From positions 28,747,276-28,811,275 of the forward strand of contig NW_027467782.1 of the NCBI RefSeq assembly GCF_004210375.1: 64,000 nt of DNA, in the 5' to 3' direction. The DNA is from Tachypleus tridentatus (taxonomy: Eukaryota; Arthropoda; Merostomata; Xiphosura; Limulidae). The first letter of the stretch is position 1. Every line of letters begins with the position of its first letter. The translations under genes and the position numbers were made by a program. The notes under the pieces were generated by a model. It ran no database searches and was not told where the DNA came from. It saw nothing but the letters and a program-made list of their open reading frames with translations. Below are positions 37,561 to 51,143 of the stretch, in pieces.

Positions 37561-39390
37561 ATGCAACAAGTCAGTCAGGTATTTTGTAAAAAGAAATAAA
37601 AAAATAATACCATGATGAAAGTTTTAAACATAGCTTAAGTCTATTTTCAGTATATATTTACATGTTTTTGAACATTCTTAAATGCAATTTTCAATAAATA
37701 AATAAAGTTATCAGAGAGAGTTATTTTCACAATATTTTAGAATATTTAGAATAAACCTAACATAGCTCAAAAACTAGAGGTGATCAGTAATACTCAACAA
37801 TTTTTAGAATCAGGATCAACAAATTACTCATGAACAGTTGTATTTTTATTGTGGTAGAGAAGCTTCTTTTGTGCACAGTGTAACTTCTAAACATATAATT
37901 ACTGTGCAAAATTACTCAAACACTTATATGCTTTACATATTTCTAAAAAATTACTTTGATTGAATGACTTAAGGATATTTCAACACACGAACAAAAAACA
38001 TGAATTTTATCTCATAAGTACAACTCAAAACTGATAGTTAAAACCATATATAACTTCTATTATAAAGAAGCTTACACAAAGAACAACCTTAAATATAAAA
38101 TTTTCAAAATTACTTACATATCAACCTGTACAAAATATACACTTCATGATATTCCTACAAGTATCTATATTCAATAGGTGAGCCTTGGGTATTATTTGTT
38201 TTATAATTAAGCTTAAAAATGTACTGTGCAATAGTTTACTCTAAGCTCAATAGACAAAATATCAATTCTAAATCTAAATAATTTCTGAATTAAATTGTTT
38301 TGTTGTATCACCAACATTAACAAGAATAAAAAACAAACCAATATGTATATTAAACATTCACAACATAAATACCATAGTTGATCTAACAATATTAATTGGT
38401 AGTTTTGTTAGAATATAATGATATATATTATAGACCATTACTATTAAAACAAAGAAGCATGACACAAACTGTTTATTATACATATTAACACCAGAGAGAC
38501 ATTTAGAGTGTTCCTTCTACCACACACATTATACTCTATAACACTGTAAATACATGACAGCCATAAAGCTTCTTATTTCCAAAGAATGCAACATGTAGAT
38601 CTTCAATGTTTTCAGTTTAGTAAAATGTTTAGTTAAAATAAAGTTATTTCAATTTTTAAGTCCATCTCATGCTACTTTTATCATTTTTATAACGTACTTC
38701 ATAACTTAATGTTTCATGAAAATTTCAAAATCTTCCTATTAACAGTAAGCAGAGCCAATCTTTATACATATACTCAAAAGGTGATTTACAAAGCTATAAC
38801 TTTTATCTCTGTATTTCTATTGACTGGTGGAACTTTTAGGTGAATAGGTCTATTCAGATACAAATAACTATTTTGAATCTATTCAATGTTACACAGAGTG
38901 GCTTTCAAATGCATTACTAAACTTTTGTAAAAGAAATATCAATAACTAACATACTGAGCAAGAGCAAGAATTTAAACTGAACAAAATACACTATTTGTTT
39001 CAAGCAGGCTAAACTAGCCTAACAATCCTTTGACTATTTACGTACATGTAAAACATGGGAAACTGAATGAGTGCTTAAATCTTTATCAGTACTACATATA
39101 ACCCAATAAAGGTGACATAAAATATCTTAACTAGATTGACTACTCTTTTTTAGGATAATAAAGAGCAATGATTAGTAGGGCACATTACAAGTACAGATGT
39201 TGATGTCATTTATGTCAATAATAACAGAAGACATTCCTGTCTTGTTCAGATGTACATAAAAAAATGTGTGCATTACATGAAAGATGGCAGTGACAGCAGT
39301 TAAAAAAATGTTAAAACAGTTTTCACAGAATAGAAAAATAAAAAAAATAAAAAGGAAAGGGGAATTACAGAAAATGATAATGTAAAGAAA
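37561..39390. other. AT-rich non-coding stretch
   Basis: Presumed intron of the Sec15/EXOC6 locus. Nothing recognised. Confidence 0.35.
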
Positions 39391-40553
39391 TATATAGGAA
39401 ACAATACTAATATACAGGAAATAAAAAATTAATAAAAATACAGGTGATATTAATATATAGGAAACAATAGTAATATATGGGAAATAGAAAAATGAATAAA
39501 AATATAGGTGATATTAATATATAGGAAACAATACTAACATATGGAAAATAGAAAAATGAATAAAAATATAGGTGATATTAATATATAGGAAACAATACTA
39601 ATATATGGAAAATAGAAAAATGAATAAATATATAGGTGATATTAATATATAGGAAACAATACTAATACATGGGAAATAGAAAAATGAATAAAAATATAGG
39701 TGATATTAATATTGATATTAATATATGGGAAACAATACTAATATACAGGAAATAGAAAAATGAATTAAAATACAAGTGACATTAATATGTAGGAAACAAT
39801 ACTAATATACGGGAAATAGAAAAATGAATAAAAATATAGGTGATATTAATATATACGAAACAATACTAATATATGGGAAATAGAAAAATGAATAAATATA
39901 GAGGTGATATTAATATATAGGAAACAATACTAATATATGGGAAATAGAAAAATGAATAAATATAGAGGTGATATTAATATACAGGTAACAATACTAATAT
40001 ATGGGAAATAGAAAAATTAATAAAAATATAGGTGATATTAATATATAGGAAACAATACTAATATATGGGAAATAGAAAAATTAATAAAAATATAGGTGAT
40101 ATTAATACATAGGAAACAATACTAATATATGGGAAATAGAAAAATTAATAAAAATATAGGTGATATTAATATATAGGAAACAATTCTAATATATGGGAAA
40201 TAGAAAAATTAATAAAAATATAGGTGATATTAATATATAGGAAACAATACTAATATACAGGAAATAAAAAATTAATAAAAATACAAATGATATTAATATA
40301 TAGAAAACAATACTAATATATGGGAAAGAGAAAAATTAATAAAAATATAGGTGATATTAATATATAGGAAACAATACTAATATATGGGAAATAGAAAAAT
40401 GAATAAATATATAGGTGATATTAATATATAGGAAACAATACTAATACATGGGAAATAGAAAAATGAATAAAAATATAGGTGATATTAATATATAGGAAAC
40501 AATACTAATATACAGGAAATAGAAAAATGAATTAAAATACAGGTGATATTAAT
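39391..40553. repeat. 64-bp AT-rich tandem array, about 18 copies
   Basis: The unit contains GGAAACAATACTAATATATG and AAATAGGTGATATTAATAT-like parts, with a period of 63-64 bp from 39397 onward. Copies differ by several substitutions each, and one has a 12-bp insertion near 39705. It lies in the presumed EXOC6 intron. Older or less homogenised than the 69-bp array. Confidence 0.9.
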
Positions 40554-43500
40554 AAAAAAATAAAAATAAATTACAAAGTTGTTTTGAAATTTTTTAAGAG
40601 ATGCACAAAGGTCATTAATTCTAGGACTGAGAATGATGTCACACTGTTATAGAATTTAACAGTGCTATCCAATAAACATCCTTAATTTCTTTCTAAAAGT
40701 GGAAAAGATTCACAAATAACAATGAACAGTTATGTTGAAACTTGAGAAAATTAAATAACCTTAAACAATATCAAACCTAATGTAGGGCAGTTGCTTGAAA
40801 CACTAGTTAAATAATGTAACTGTTTTTGTCCTTTTTGTAACTTTAGGTGTTTATAAAAACAATATTTCTTTTGTGAAGTAAGAGAGGATTCCATATACCA
40901 GCACAGTGCTTCCTTGTACCTAGAAAAGCATGAGACCTGTGCAAGTAAAACTTTATACAACCTTCCTAAACAATGGCTAGTGACCAACAAAAGCCAGCCT
41001 ATTAACCTGAGACACACACAAGATCATCCTCTAATACAAAGAAAAAGCAATATGCAACAAAATTCACATAATACAAACTTGAAACTCCCTTGAGTTAAAA
41101 AAAGAGAAAACAGACATCCATGATGGTCACTGAATATTTAAACTACTGTATGTATATCAACCAGTCTCTGTATCAAGAAGACTAATGATTGATTTTCAGC
41201 CACGACCACTAAATAAATAGTTCTTTGAAATTTCCAAGAATATGGAAGCAGATTATTAGTCAAAACACAGGATAAAAAGTAATGAGTAACTAGTATCTAG
41301 TAGTTAATAAAACGTTCTCAATTAACAATCAGACTGAAGTGACCATACAGGTTACTAACTATGACAGTTCATGAGCATCAGAACTATGGGATGAACGAGA
41401 CAAATACAAAAACTTGTTCACCATTTACCATTCAGATAACTAGACTAGACTGATGTTTTAGGCAAGACTAAGAAAAGAGAATTCTAAAGTATTCTAGAGA
41501 TGTTTCTCAAGCAAATTAGAATGACCAAATACAAAGTTCACCAAAATAATTATAGCAGAAGTAAACAATCTGATTAACAATTACTTTGAAATTCTTTTAA
41601 AGCCTGTAGAAAGGTCCAGTGAATTAGTCAACAGAAAAAATATAAAAAAAGAGAATAAAAGCAAATAACTTCATGAAGAAATCACAATTCCAAGAATTAC
41701 GTGACAAAATAAGTCACTCTCACATACAGCTGTGATAAGACATGTAACTGGATTCCTCGAAGTTCAAGAGAGCGAAGTCAACAAAAAATGTATCAATTAC
41801 AAACATGTGTGACATTTATAATCACAAGTACAAATGCCATAAATACATTGACGGATGTCACTGACAATGAATGTGAATCTCGTGTTTATATATCTGGCAA
41901 CCAAATATATAAAGTGTTCTTGACTGAAGCCAACAGGCAAAAAATTCCACATTAAAATGCACACAGAAGCATTTAAATGACATAGTCTTAAGTATTCACA
42001 TCAGAAACTCAATGATGAGTAGTGTTGATAAACAAAATAACACTGAAAGCCATATCTGTTTATCTGATCAGAACAGCAGCATTTTAAAATTAATTTATAT
42101 GCAAATTACTGAATTATGTACAAAATTTAATTAAACATCTTTACAATCCATGCATGTGAATGAAATTAACATTATAGTATATAATTTAATGTTTATGTTA
42201 TCCAAGTTTTAATTCTTTGTTACAACAGAAACATTTAAAATAAATATTTTGCTCACATAGTTTGCTTGTCACATGATCCAAATTATATAAAAAAAAATCT
42301 CCAATTTAACAGAAACTGACTAAACACATAAGCTCGCAATGCATACAACTGTCAAGATGCCAATGTGTTTTTACATGTCCTTTTGAGACATACGATATAT
42401 GCAGTCTTAGAACTGAATCCACTGCAAAACAGAAATAGATTTTACAGCCTTTTAATGGGTGCTATGCCAATCTTCTATACATTGGAAACAAATTTATGAT
42501 GTACAAGTAATTAGTTAATACAAGTGTACAAAGCTGTTATAAAGAGCTCAGTTTACACTCCACTCCACCAACAGTTATTATGAAATTGGTGTACAGTTTT
42601 TGTTCTAAAGTAGAAGTAACAGCCTGCAGTACTATTGTCTACAGCACTTACAGTGGTTTGTTACCTCAAAATAATATAGTTACAGTTGAACTGTACTTAA
42701 ATCTAATTTTTATATTTTAGTTGACTATGTATAATTTATGTTTTAAAAATCATATTTGAGTGATTTAATGGTTTTTATAAGCTTAACTTGTTACATGGAT
42801 TGTGAAAGCTTTATAAACAAGATGGTATCCATAACAGCCATCCTGTTTTTGCAACACATCTATGTGGGAAATTTGTCAAAATAACTTCTTCATAAAAGGC
42901 CTATTGGTATCAGTTAACATATCAGAATAAATAGTGACAAAGAATTTTAAAGGATAATTAAAAATAAACTATAAATGAAAAGATAAAGACGTTAAATTAC
43001 GAATATGTGAAAAAGATGACTATACTAATAAATTTCTATAAAGATGTAAAAGGTATGTACACATTTTTATTTGTTAATTTTAAAATCATTTCCCTGCACT
43101 CTCTGTTGATGATGACAAATAGAGTTAGTAATACGGTGCATAAAAGAGAAAATAAAGTACAAACATTTACCTTAAAAAACAGCAACTGATGTTCATTTAT
43201 GAGGTTCTAGAGGTTATGCAAATGAAATGTAAAAAGTGTAAGGTAAAAAGTATTCTTTATATAAAAATTACTTTGCATGTGAACTACTCAGAGTCCAAGT
43301 GTAAATAACTACATTAAATAATGAATGTTTATTAGAAAAATCCAAAAAATATTTACAAAATAAAACTTTTGCTGAAACTACTTACTTTAATGAAAGTTTG
43401 TTATCAAGTTTTAAGGAAATAATTTCATTAACTAGTTTCATTTTTGAAAGGCATTTCATGAGAGTTGCATTCTTTTCTTCCTATGAGCATATATCATTCT

Positions 43501-43704
43501 TCAAGGTTTAATGTCTTCCATAATGGAACTGTTAATTACATATCTATATACATAATGTATGCCTATGTTACATACGTATACAATATTAATGACTATTCTA
43601 CAGCAACCACATAAAATGTATTTAGTCCAAAAGCAATGTTTACATTACTTGTAATAACTTTTAATATGAACTTAAATAGTAGACTTTGGTAAAGGCTTAC
43701 TAAC
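40554..43704. other. AT-rich non-coding stretch
   Basis: Presumed intron of the Sec15/EXOC6 locus. I looked for the missing WDWSTY exon on the minus strand here and did not find it. The 88-codon minus frame at 40751-41017 is not recognised and has no clear splice sites. Confidence 0.35.
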
Positions 43705-43781
43705 CTGCCTAAGATCAGCAAAGCACATCTGGACTGCACCTTCTTCAAACCCTCTAACAGGTTCTGAATTAGCAAACACTA
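43705..43781 (-). CDS. EXOC6: Sec15/EXOC6 exon near the C-terminus
   Basis: Minus-strand exon of 77 nt, acceptor tttttgtcttcag, donor gttagt: two bases completing a codon plus 25 codons ending phase 0. It reads VFANSEPVRGF and QMCFADLRQ, matching from memory the Sec15 segment ELFASSEPVPGF...LAFIDLRQ. The exon is intact. The next exon, which should carry the conserved WDWSTY...YLRVNP part, was not found in the 8.5 kb before 35149. Upstream exons were not found either. Confidence 0.8.
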
Positions 43782-45090
43782 CTGAAGACAAAAAAGAACT
43801 CAGTTTAGTTTATATCCATTAGTGAATAATTATTATCTGCATTTGTTTTGAACGCCTTAACATAAAATATTTGGATTGCCAACACAATTCAGTTTTATTG
43901 AAGCATAAAATGCTGTTTCGTTTTTGTCTTTGATCTGCTTAAACATAGTCTAGAAAGCCAACCTCCAAATGCAGTGCAGATTGTGTATAAGTTTATCAAA
44001 ATGTGTGGAATAAGATTGACCTCATTTTGTAGAAACTTACAACAATGAAAGAAGTATTTTCAGGCAATAATGCATTATTATGGCCATCAAAACTGAACAT
44101 GATTTACAATGAAATAGTTCCAAGGGCAGCAGGAAGCCTGAAAATTGTTCTTAAAAGATAAATTAACCCTTAAACAAATAATACTGTGTAAAATTATTAA
44201 GTATTCTGATTATTTACACAACTGAAAAATAAATAAGAACAAAACTACAATAAGAATTTCATTAATTAATCAACAACAAAAATAAATCTCTTCACAGAAA
44301 ACTAAATCTCATTAAAAAAAATACAATTCCTAATTGACCTAAAACTTTAAGAAGTTAATTATTCTTGGGTATCTTTGAAATTAGATTTTGATAAAAATGG
44401 TTTTATGTTTCAGATGTGGTTTAAATAAACAGTTTCAATTTTAAGGTAATAACATTAAAGAGTGATGGTCCATAAGGTACAAATTTTCCAAACTCTTAAA
44501 ATTTCTTGATTTGCATATACTGTGTTAACCTTATTTCCCCAGATGTTAAAAGCTTTAAAAAATAACAACAAAAGCACTTTCAATTTTGTCCATAAATCAT
44601 CTATAAAAAGATCATAGCATAATGTGTTTGCTAAATGACCAAATTCCATCTTCAGTCATTGTCTAATTCAGCAGAAATACCTTTGTTGCAATATATGGAA
44701 AATGGTCAAGTAAGGAAACTGTTATTGTATTAAAGTCTATCTTTATACTGAGCTGTTTGTGTCCCAGGAACCACAGTACTTACATTATACATCCATTGTA
44801 TCTCACTCGTATAACAACTGAATAACACAAGCAAAACCAGGTTAATATATGTGATTCATCCTCACTGTCAAGCTGAATTCAGAAAAAGTACACCTTACTT
44901 AAAAAGATGGGACTAAATATTTGTCCACAGAAAACCATCCTTTCCTTTTCACTACTGGCTTACATTATACACTATATCTTATTAGTATGATAAAGCTGAC
45001 TTAAAACTGTAAAATGTTCAAAGTTGCATCACCTACTTCAATCTTTTTTCACATCATCTACCTTTGTATTAAACTCACTGACTCTTTAAT

Positions 45091-45310
45091 ATTTTGGGAT
45101 CTTCTAGAAATTTTTCCCTCCATCCAGGATGTTTTTGTGGCCTCCAAATTAACAAGTTAGGACTGAGAGATGCCTTGGGTCTCTTTTACAACTGGATGAT
45201 ACATCCATATCGAGGCTTACAATATAAAATTGGATATAAGGAGCCTTGTTAATTTGGAGGCCAAGAAAATATACTGGAGAGAGGGAAAAATTTCTAGATG
45301 ATCCCAATTT
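45091..45310. mobile_element. Foldback element with about 65-bp inverted arms
   Basis: Left arm 45091-45156 (core GATCTTCTAGAAATTTTTCC and GGCCTCCAAATTAACAAG) is the reverse complement of right arm 45244-45310 with a few mismatches, around an 87-bp spacer. Total 220 bp, non-coding. No clear target-site duplication seen. Likely a MITE. Confidence 0.75.
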
Positions 45311-45739
45311 TCATGAAAATATAGGTGATTTTCAACAAAATAAGATATTAACCAGGGCAACAGTGAAAGTTATGTTTCCTATACTGAAAATGTATTTCAT
45401 ATAACTAGTCTCATTTAATGCTGCCCTCTATGTGACAAAAATGGAAGAAAAACATGCCACAAGCCTTTTTCCTCCCATCCTTTGGAAATCACTCATTTTA
45501 ATGTCCCTCATGCACATTATCGTGGATAATCCTCTACAAAGGAAAGTGCTATTCACTCATTATACAGGTAACTTCCTCTATTTAGTTCTATCAAATTACT
45601 GTTTTGAGTTTTGGTAGAGAATTGAATCACTCATTTTGAGTGGAGAGGAAGTACATTTTATGTATATAAAAACTAACTTCTAAAATGGTACATCAGCTGT
45701 GCTTATATAATCAGATAGAATCACACACTGAATTGGTGC

Positions 45740-48700
45740 AAGGGAAGAAAAGAAGCACCCTTTGGAAGAGTACAAAGGACACACCTTGAGTCTAAAGAAT
45801 TAGATATGAAGACATGATGTGGGAGACTACACTATTTCTAAACTATCCATACTCTTCACCAATCTCGGAAATGTGTTATATATTCTGGTAGACAAAAACT
45901 GAGAAGTAAATCCAATTAGTATTGGAGAAAAATGGAAGTGTCTCCAGACACAAAGTGGCTAGGGCATGATAAACTGTACTTCACAAGTCAACTACATCCA
46001 AAATCTATGCTGCTGGAAACTGACACAGATAGAGAGGGTGGGTGTAGAATGAGGATCATACCATCTTCACTTAAAATTAATGAGACCAGAAGGGATATCA
46101 AACATCTGACTCCTGAAGAGAGCGTATGTTAAAAACAGAAAATGGTATATCAACTTTGAAAACCTGATGTCCTGGATTGAAAAAATGTATATGAAAGAGA
46201 AATTGACCAGAACCAACCTAAGACAAATAACATCCTCAGAATAAGCTACACAAAAGACAGTTGAAGGGAAAGAACCAGAACAATCCCAAGTTCCTCCACC
46301 ATGCTGTATCATGTAGGACGTAGGCACCTACTGTTTGTAGGCCCTACCAGCCATATAAGTTAATCCAAAAATTAACTTTTAAGGAAAATTTTCATGGACC
46401 TATAGTTTTCATAGGCCCTAGGCACTGTGCCTTATAAATAATTCAGCCCTGCCTCCACAATACAGATAAAGTATAACTGAAGGAGGAAGTCAAACATCCA
46501 TACTACAATGTGCAAAAACTTATGTATTTTGCTTTTACTCTATATCCAAAATCCAGCCAATGGATTTTCATCTGGGACCAGGATGATGAAACCCAACCAA
46601 ACGAGTTAACTGCAATTTGAGGTCTCACTCCTTTGGTCTATATATATGATGTCATCTACACCAGCAGAAAACCACTTCCCTACTCTGCACTGAATTGTAG
46701 ATATTTTATGCCATTAAACAATTCAGGACAATGCCCCACATTCCACTACCACAGTGACTTGGAATTGAAAATTGATAAAGACACCCAGCTCCACTAGAAA
46801 AAAAGGGAGTGTGATACGTGGTGGAAAGTTTGGAAATATGTCAACACCTCAGATAGTGAAATAGGTGACCATGAAACTGTTTTTAAAGTAGACCAAGCTG
46901 ATTTATTCAATATAAGGCATGGCAGGATAGGCAGCTATAACATTCTGTTTTACTCCTGTAGTCCATGATTGGTACAGTCTGGGATGGGTGTATTTGTGAA
47001 GCACTTTTGTTGCAAAGTTAATCCTCAAGCAACCTTGTTGAATGCCCCATCTCAACAGTGTGCACTGAATGGCCATGGAATATATTTAGGTGCGTATACA
47101 TGGCAAAAAAGTGTGGATTTTAAGGTTAAAGAATATTTAATCAGGCAACACTTGCCATGGAGTGTGATCCAAACAGAGAATTACAATGAGAATGGAAATA
47201 AGACCTCTGAAAATGTAGAAAAAGATGAAATATAACTTATCCAGGCTTGTTGTCACATGGAAGTCTAAAGAATAGTCACAGGTGGAAGACAACATCCTGA
47301 AGAGGAAGTAGAAAGCCTATGCAAATAATGAGAGAGAAACATATCACATGTAGTCCATATGCCTAAGAATTTCCTCCGACAGACAATGAAGATGCAATGC
47401 CAGAGAAAAGGTAAAATGCCTAATTTGATGAGAAGACACCTGGAGCAATGTATGGCAGGATAAAGAAACATAGGAATAAACCAACCAAATCAAAAGTTGA
47501 ACCCATATGGTGGAAGGAGAAAAATCACAAACAGAAGATGGTTTCTAAGGGATAAATAGGTGGAAATGGAAATCATGAATGGAAGCTTTGCAATACAACA
47601 ATAAAGAGCACATACAGGACACAGAAGGCCAGGAAATGGAAGGAAGGGAAATTGGAGTAACCATATCTAGCAGCCAAGATTTTAGGAAAGAAAAGAATAA
47701 TCTGGATAAATAAAATATGTTAAATGATAAAGAGTATATGAAACATTAACAGCAAATAAATCAGACTGCCAACATCCATAAGCTAATAAGAGAAAAAACA
47801 CCCACCAAGGGAAGAAACAATTTCATTATAAAACAAAAAAAGGAGACTTAGAAATTGATTGAAAGACTATGACAGATAGCCAGTCTTCAGTTTTAATAAC
47901 AACAAACAGCTGGAATAGAAACTGTGAGAGAGATGATTTCCAGATTCAATGTTCTGTTGGACAGAAGGTCTTGAACTACCTCCGACAGAAGCTGGCTGTT
48001 AATGGGATCCTGAGGAAGAAGGAAAGAAATGGATATCTGTGATAAAAAGAGGAAGGTAAAGGAAGCATAGGACATGCCCAAATAATCCACCAATCTGTGG
48101 TGAAACATTGCCAAAGGGGAAGAAAGTCACACAACTGAGCTCCCATCCAGTTATCAACTGGTACTGTTGATATTATGATGATCTACACTGAAGAAAACAC
48201 CTGGAAAGAGGAACAGGTAAAAGCTGGGAAGCACTAGGATGGGAAACAGAAATAGGGGCTTGTTCTTGATTCCAACTGTGGCAAACGAGCTACCAAAAAC
48301 GAAAGGGTAGAGTGTTGATGCAGGTGTTCCCAGCATGCAATTCCAAAGTGTCTGGAATATGTTTAAAAATATACTAAGAAACAGAGCTACACATGATTCC
48401 CTAAGTGGGCAGCAAATAAGTCTGACAGAAGGCTGCATTTTGACCCAGTATGTTTCAACAACAGAAAAATTATGTATGCAAGGTAAGAGTAGAGAATGAA
48501 AATAGATTCCAACACCTGTGAGTCTTAAAACGGATAGGCTACTTGATGGTTCGTCAAACAAACTATTCACAGCACATAGGAAGCAAGACATGCTGGAACT
48601 CTCAACCAATTATGAAGTAAAATGCTTTGTATGAACCCTAATAACCAAAGAAAGTGGGAAACTGAATAAGGTAAAGAAGAACTAAGAACTATCATACAAC

Positions 48701-48960
48701 AAAAAAGGATGAGGATTGTAGGAAATCATAAAAAAGGATAAAACATCACATACCTGAGGAATCATACCTAAATACGCAATATTAAACCGAGCTGACTCTG
48801 CAGGAGGTGTATAGGGTAACATTAGAAAATTCCTGTGGTGAGAAAATGGTATAAAAATCTTTCTCGGAATGAACAGGTTCAGATTGTTCATGAGGTGAAT
48901 AACTTCAAGAGAAAGTGGCTGACTCACAAAACGATCAGTCTCTCATTGAACAATTGCAGA
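45740..48960. repeat. Unclassified purine-rich interspersed repeat, copy 2
   Basis: Shares collinear blocks with 6131-8290 (see that entry) and extends further on both sides. Frames on the minus strand up to 151 codons (48154-48609) are hydrophobic translations of GA-rich DNA and carry no recognisable domain. A tRNA-like segment sits at its right edge (48975-49055, minus strand). Confidence 0.45.
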
Positions 48961-48974
48961 TAATTCCATTAACA

Positions 48975-49055
48975 GGGTTGCTTGCACCTCCAGGCAAAGT
49001 TACAAAACCGGCACTCTGTGCTCTATCTACCTCACGAGCTTCATAAGCACTCACG
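48975..49055 (-). repeat. Degenerate tRNA-like segment
   Basis: On the minus strand a box A-like stretch (AGCTCGTGAGGTAGATAGAG, with a GCTC/GAGC D-stem) is followed by a possible anticodon arm with TTTTGTAA loop and a box B-like GGAGGTGCAAGCAACC. Stems are imperfect, so it is a tRNA pseudogene or the head of another SINE, not a working tRNA. Confidence 0.35.
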
Positions 49056-49850
49056 AATTTTTCAAAAACAAACATGTACAATATTATATCAACTATACTT
49101 TGCCTTACGATGAAAACGTTTTCTAAACTGATAGAGTGTGATCACAATTAATTATACTTGTGAGAAGACATTGGTAGTAGGCCTGTGATGTTATTAACTC
49201 TACGATTTTTCTATTCAGCCCCCTAGGTATCTTCATGGGAGAAAATAAATAAATTTCTTTGTCTTGTAATTCTGTTCCAACCAGTATCTAAACAGTTTGT
49301 TTATGATGCTTTTATTTTTTAATAATTTAACTCAAATTGGGGAATCTTAAGGGAAGAATAGAAACTTTTTAAATTTCCTATAAAGTCCGAGATCTTGAAA
49401 TATGCATGGAAATAAACCATATTCGAGAGGTAAAAATCATCAAATCTCATAATTTTGATGTTTTATAACTATCATAACAATATCACTTTAGTAATAATCG
49501 GAAAGTACGCGTTGAATGATTTTATTCACTATAATTCAAGCCAATGTTTTGCTGTTGAACTGAATGACTGTCATATATGGGACCTTGTATGATACACTTG
49601 TATCAGACGAAGGACTTTGATTATTGATGAGTGTTTTTGATACATTTATCCATGTTACACAAACATATTCTATGACTAGTCATGTATGTTCTGTAAAGTT
49701 TACATATGTTTATTGTTGAATCTTCTTGTTTTAATCATCTAAATTCCTAAGGTAACTTGCTATTTTACAAATTCTGGTTTTTATGTTATATAGTGTGGTA
49801 TCCAGTTTAATTTTAAATCAAAGTAACCCCTATGATTTTTTTTTTATATT

Positions 49851-50122
49851 GTTTGTTTTGGAATTTCGCACAAAGCTACTCGAGGGCTTTCTCTGCTAGC
49901 CGTCCCTAATCTAGCAGTGTAAGACTGAAGGGAAGGCAGCTAGTCATCACCACCCACCGCCAACTCTTGGGGTACTCTTTTACCAACGAAAAGTGGGATT
50001 GACCGAACATTATAGCGCCCCCACGGCTGGGAGGGCGAGCATGTCTGGCGCGACTCGGGCGCGAACCCACGATCCTCAGATTACGAAGCGCACAGCTTAA
50101 CGCGCTAGGCCATGCCAGGCCC
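49851..50122 (-). mobile_element. tRNA-derived SINE, full length
   Basis: Same family as 18771-19033, minus strand. TTTTATATT flanks it at 49842-49850 and 50123-50131. It lies 350 bp upstream of the duplicated 5' region of the Ig membrane-protein gene. Confidence 0.88.
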
Positions 50123-50473
50123 TTTTATATTGTTACTTGTAAGAGAGTCACGTTTAGATATAACTGTAATATTAATATATTAATTTGTTTTCTTTTTGTA
50201 CGATTTTGTAAATAATATGACTTGTATTTTGTGCGCATTTATTTTAATTCTCCACTATCTGCAGTTAAAATTCTATATTGTTTAGTAGTGGCCATTTGTT
50301 GCTGTTATACGTTTTTCGGCACTCTTCCAGACTGCAACATCACCTGTGAATTGCAAGATAAAAGTGTGGTTTGAGCCTTTCAGAGGCTTGTTTTTAAGTT
50401 ATGTAATTTACCTGCCAGGCGAGTTGTTTGAACTATTTTCACAACAATAACTGTGATTATTTAGCAAGTATTA

Positions 50474-51021
50474 TTGTGAAACAACAATACCTTATTTTGA
50501 AATAAAAATAACGTAAACATTAGGTTTTTTCACACATTTTTGAATTTGTATATTTTAAATTCAAATCAAAGCTGTTTAAAAATGGAATTGTGGTTTCTGT
50601 AGCCTCATCATAAATTTCACACCTTTTAGTTTCTGTACTTTGTCAGTTTTTAGCGTTTAATCCGTAACTTTTATCAGCTTTTAGTGTTTAATCCGGAACT
50701 CCGTAACTTTTATGATATATTGTTTGTGGTGTTTCTTTGTTGCCTCTAAGCATGTTGTGAAACAACAATATCTTATTTTGTAATAAAAATAACGTAAACA
50801 TTAGATTTATTTTCACACATTTTTGAATTTGTATATTTTAAATTCAAATCAAAGCTGTTTAAAAATGGAACTGTGGTTTCTGTAGCCTCATCATAAATTT
50901 TACAACTTTTAGTTTCTGTACTTTGTCAGCTTTTAGCGTTTAATTCGTAACTCCGTAACTTTTATCAGCTTTTAGTGTTTAATCCGTAACTCCGTAACTT
51001 ATATGACATATTGTTTGTGGT
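50474..51021. repeat. Direct tandem duplication upstream of the Ig gene
   Basis: Copy 1 (50474-50730) and copy 2 (50755-51021) are nearly identical over about 260 bp, separated by 24 bp. They differ by scattered substitutions and a small indel in the T-rich part. Each also holds an internal repeat of the motif GTTTAATCCGTAACT. The second copy ends about 120 bp before the start codon of the Ig membrane-protein gene, so the duplication covers its likely promoter or 5' UTR. Confidence 0.85.
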
Positions 51022-51143
51022 TCTTACGTCATTACAATATTTATAATATTAACAATGAAACAGTATCTTAGCAACACAGATAATTAGGAGACATTTTGTA
51101 AAACGTTTAACATACTACTGCAAGCAAACTTTAAGATATAGAG

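Noticed and set aside
48154-48609. 151-codon minus-strand frame, hydrophobic, could look like a multipass membrane protein
   Set aside because: It is the complement of GA-rich repeat DNA; no domain, no splice sites, and its surroundings align to another repeat copy.
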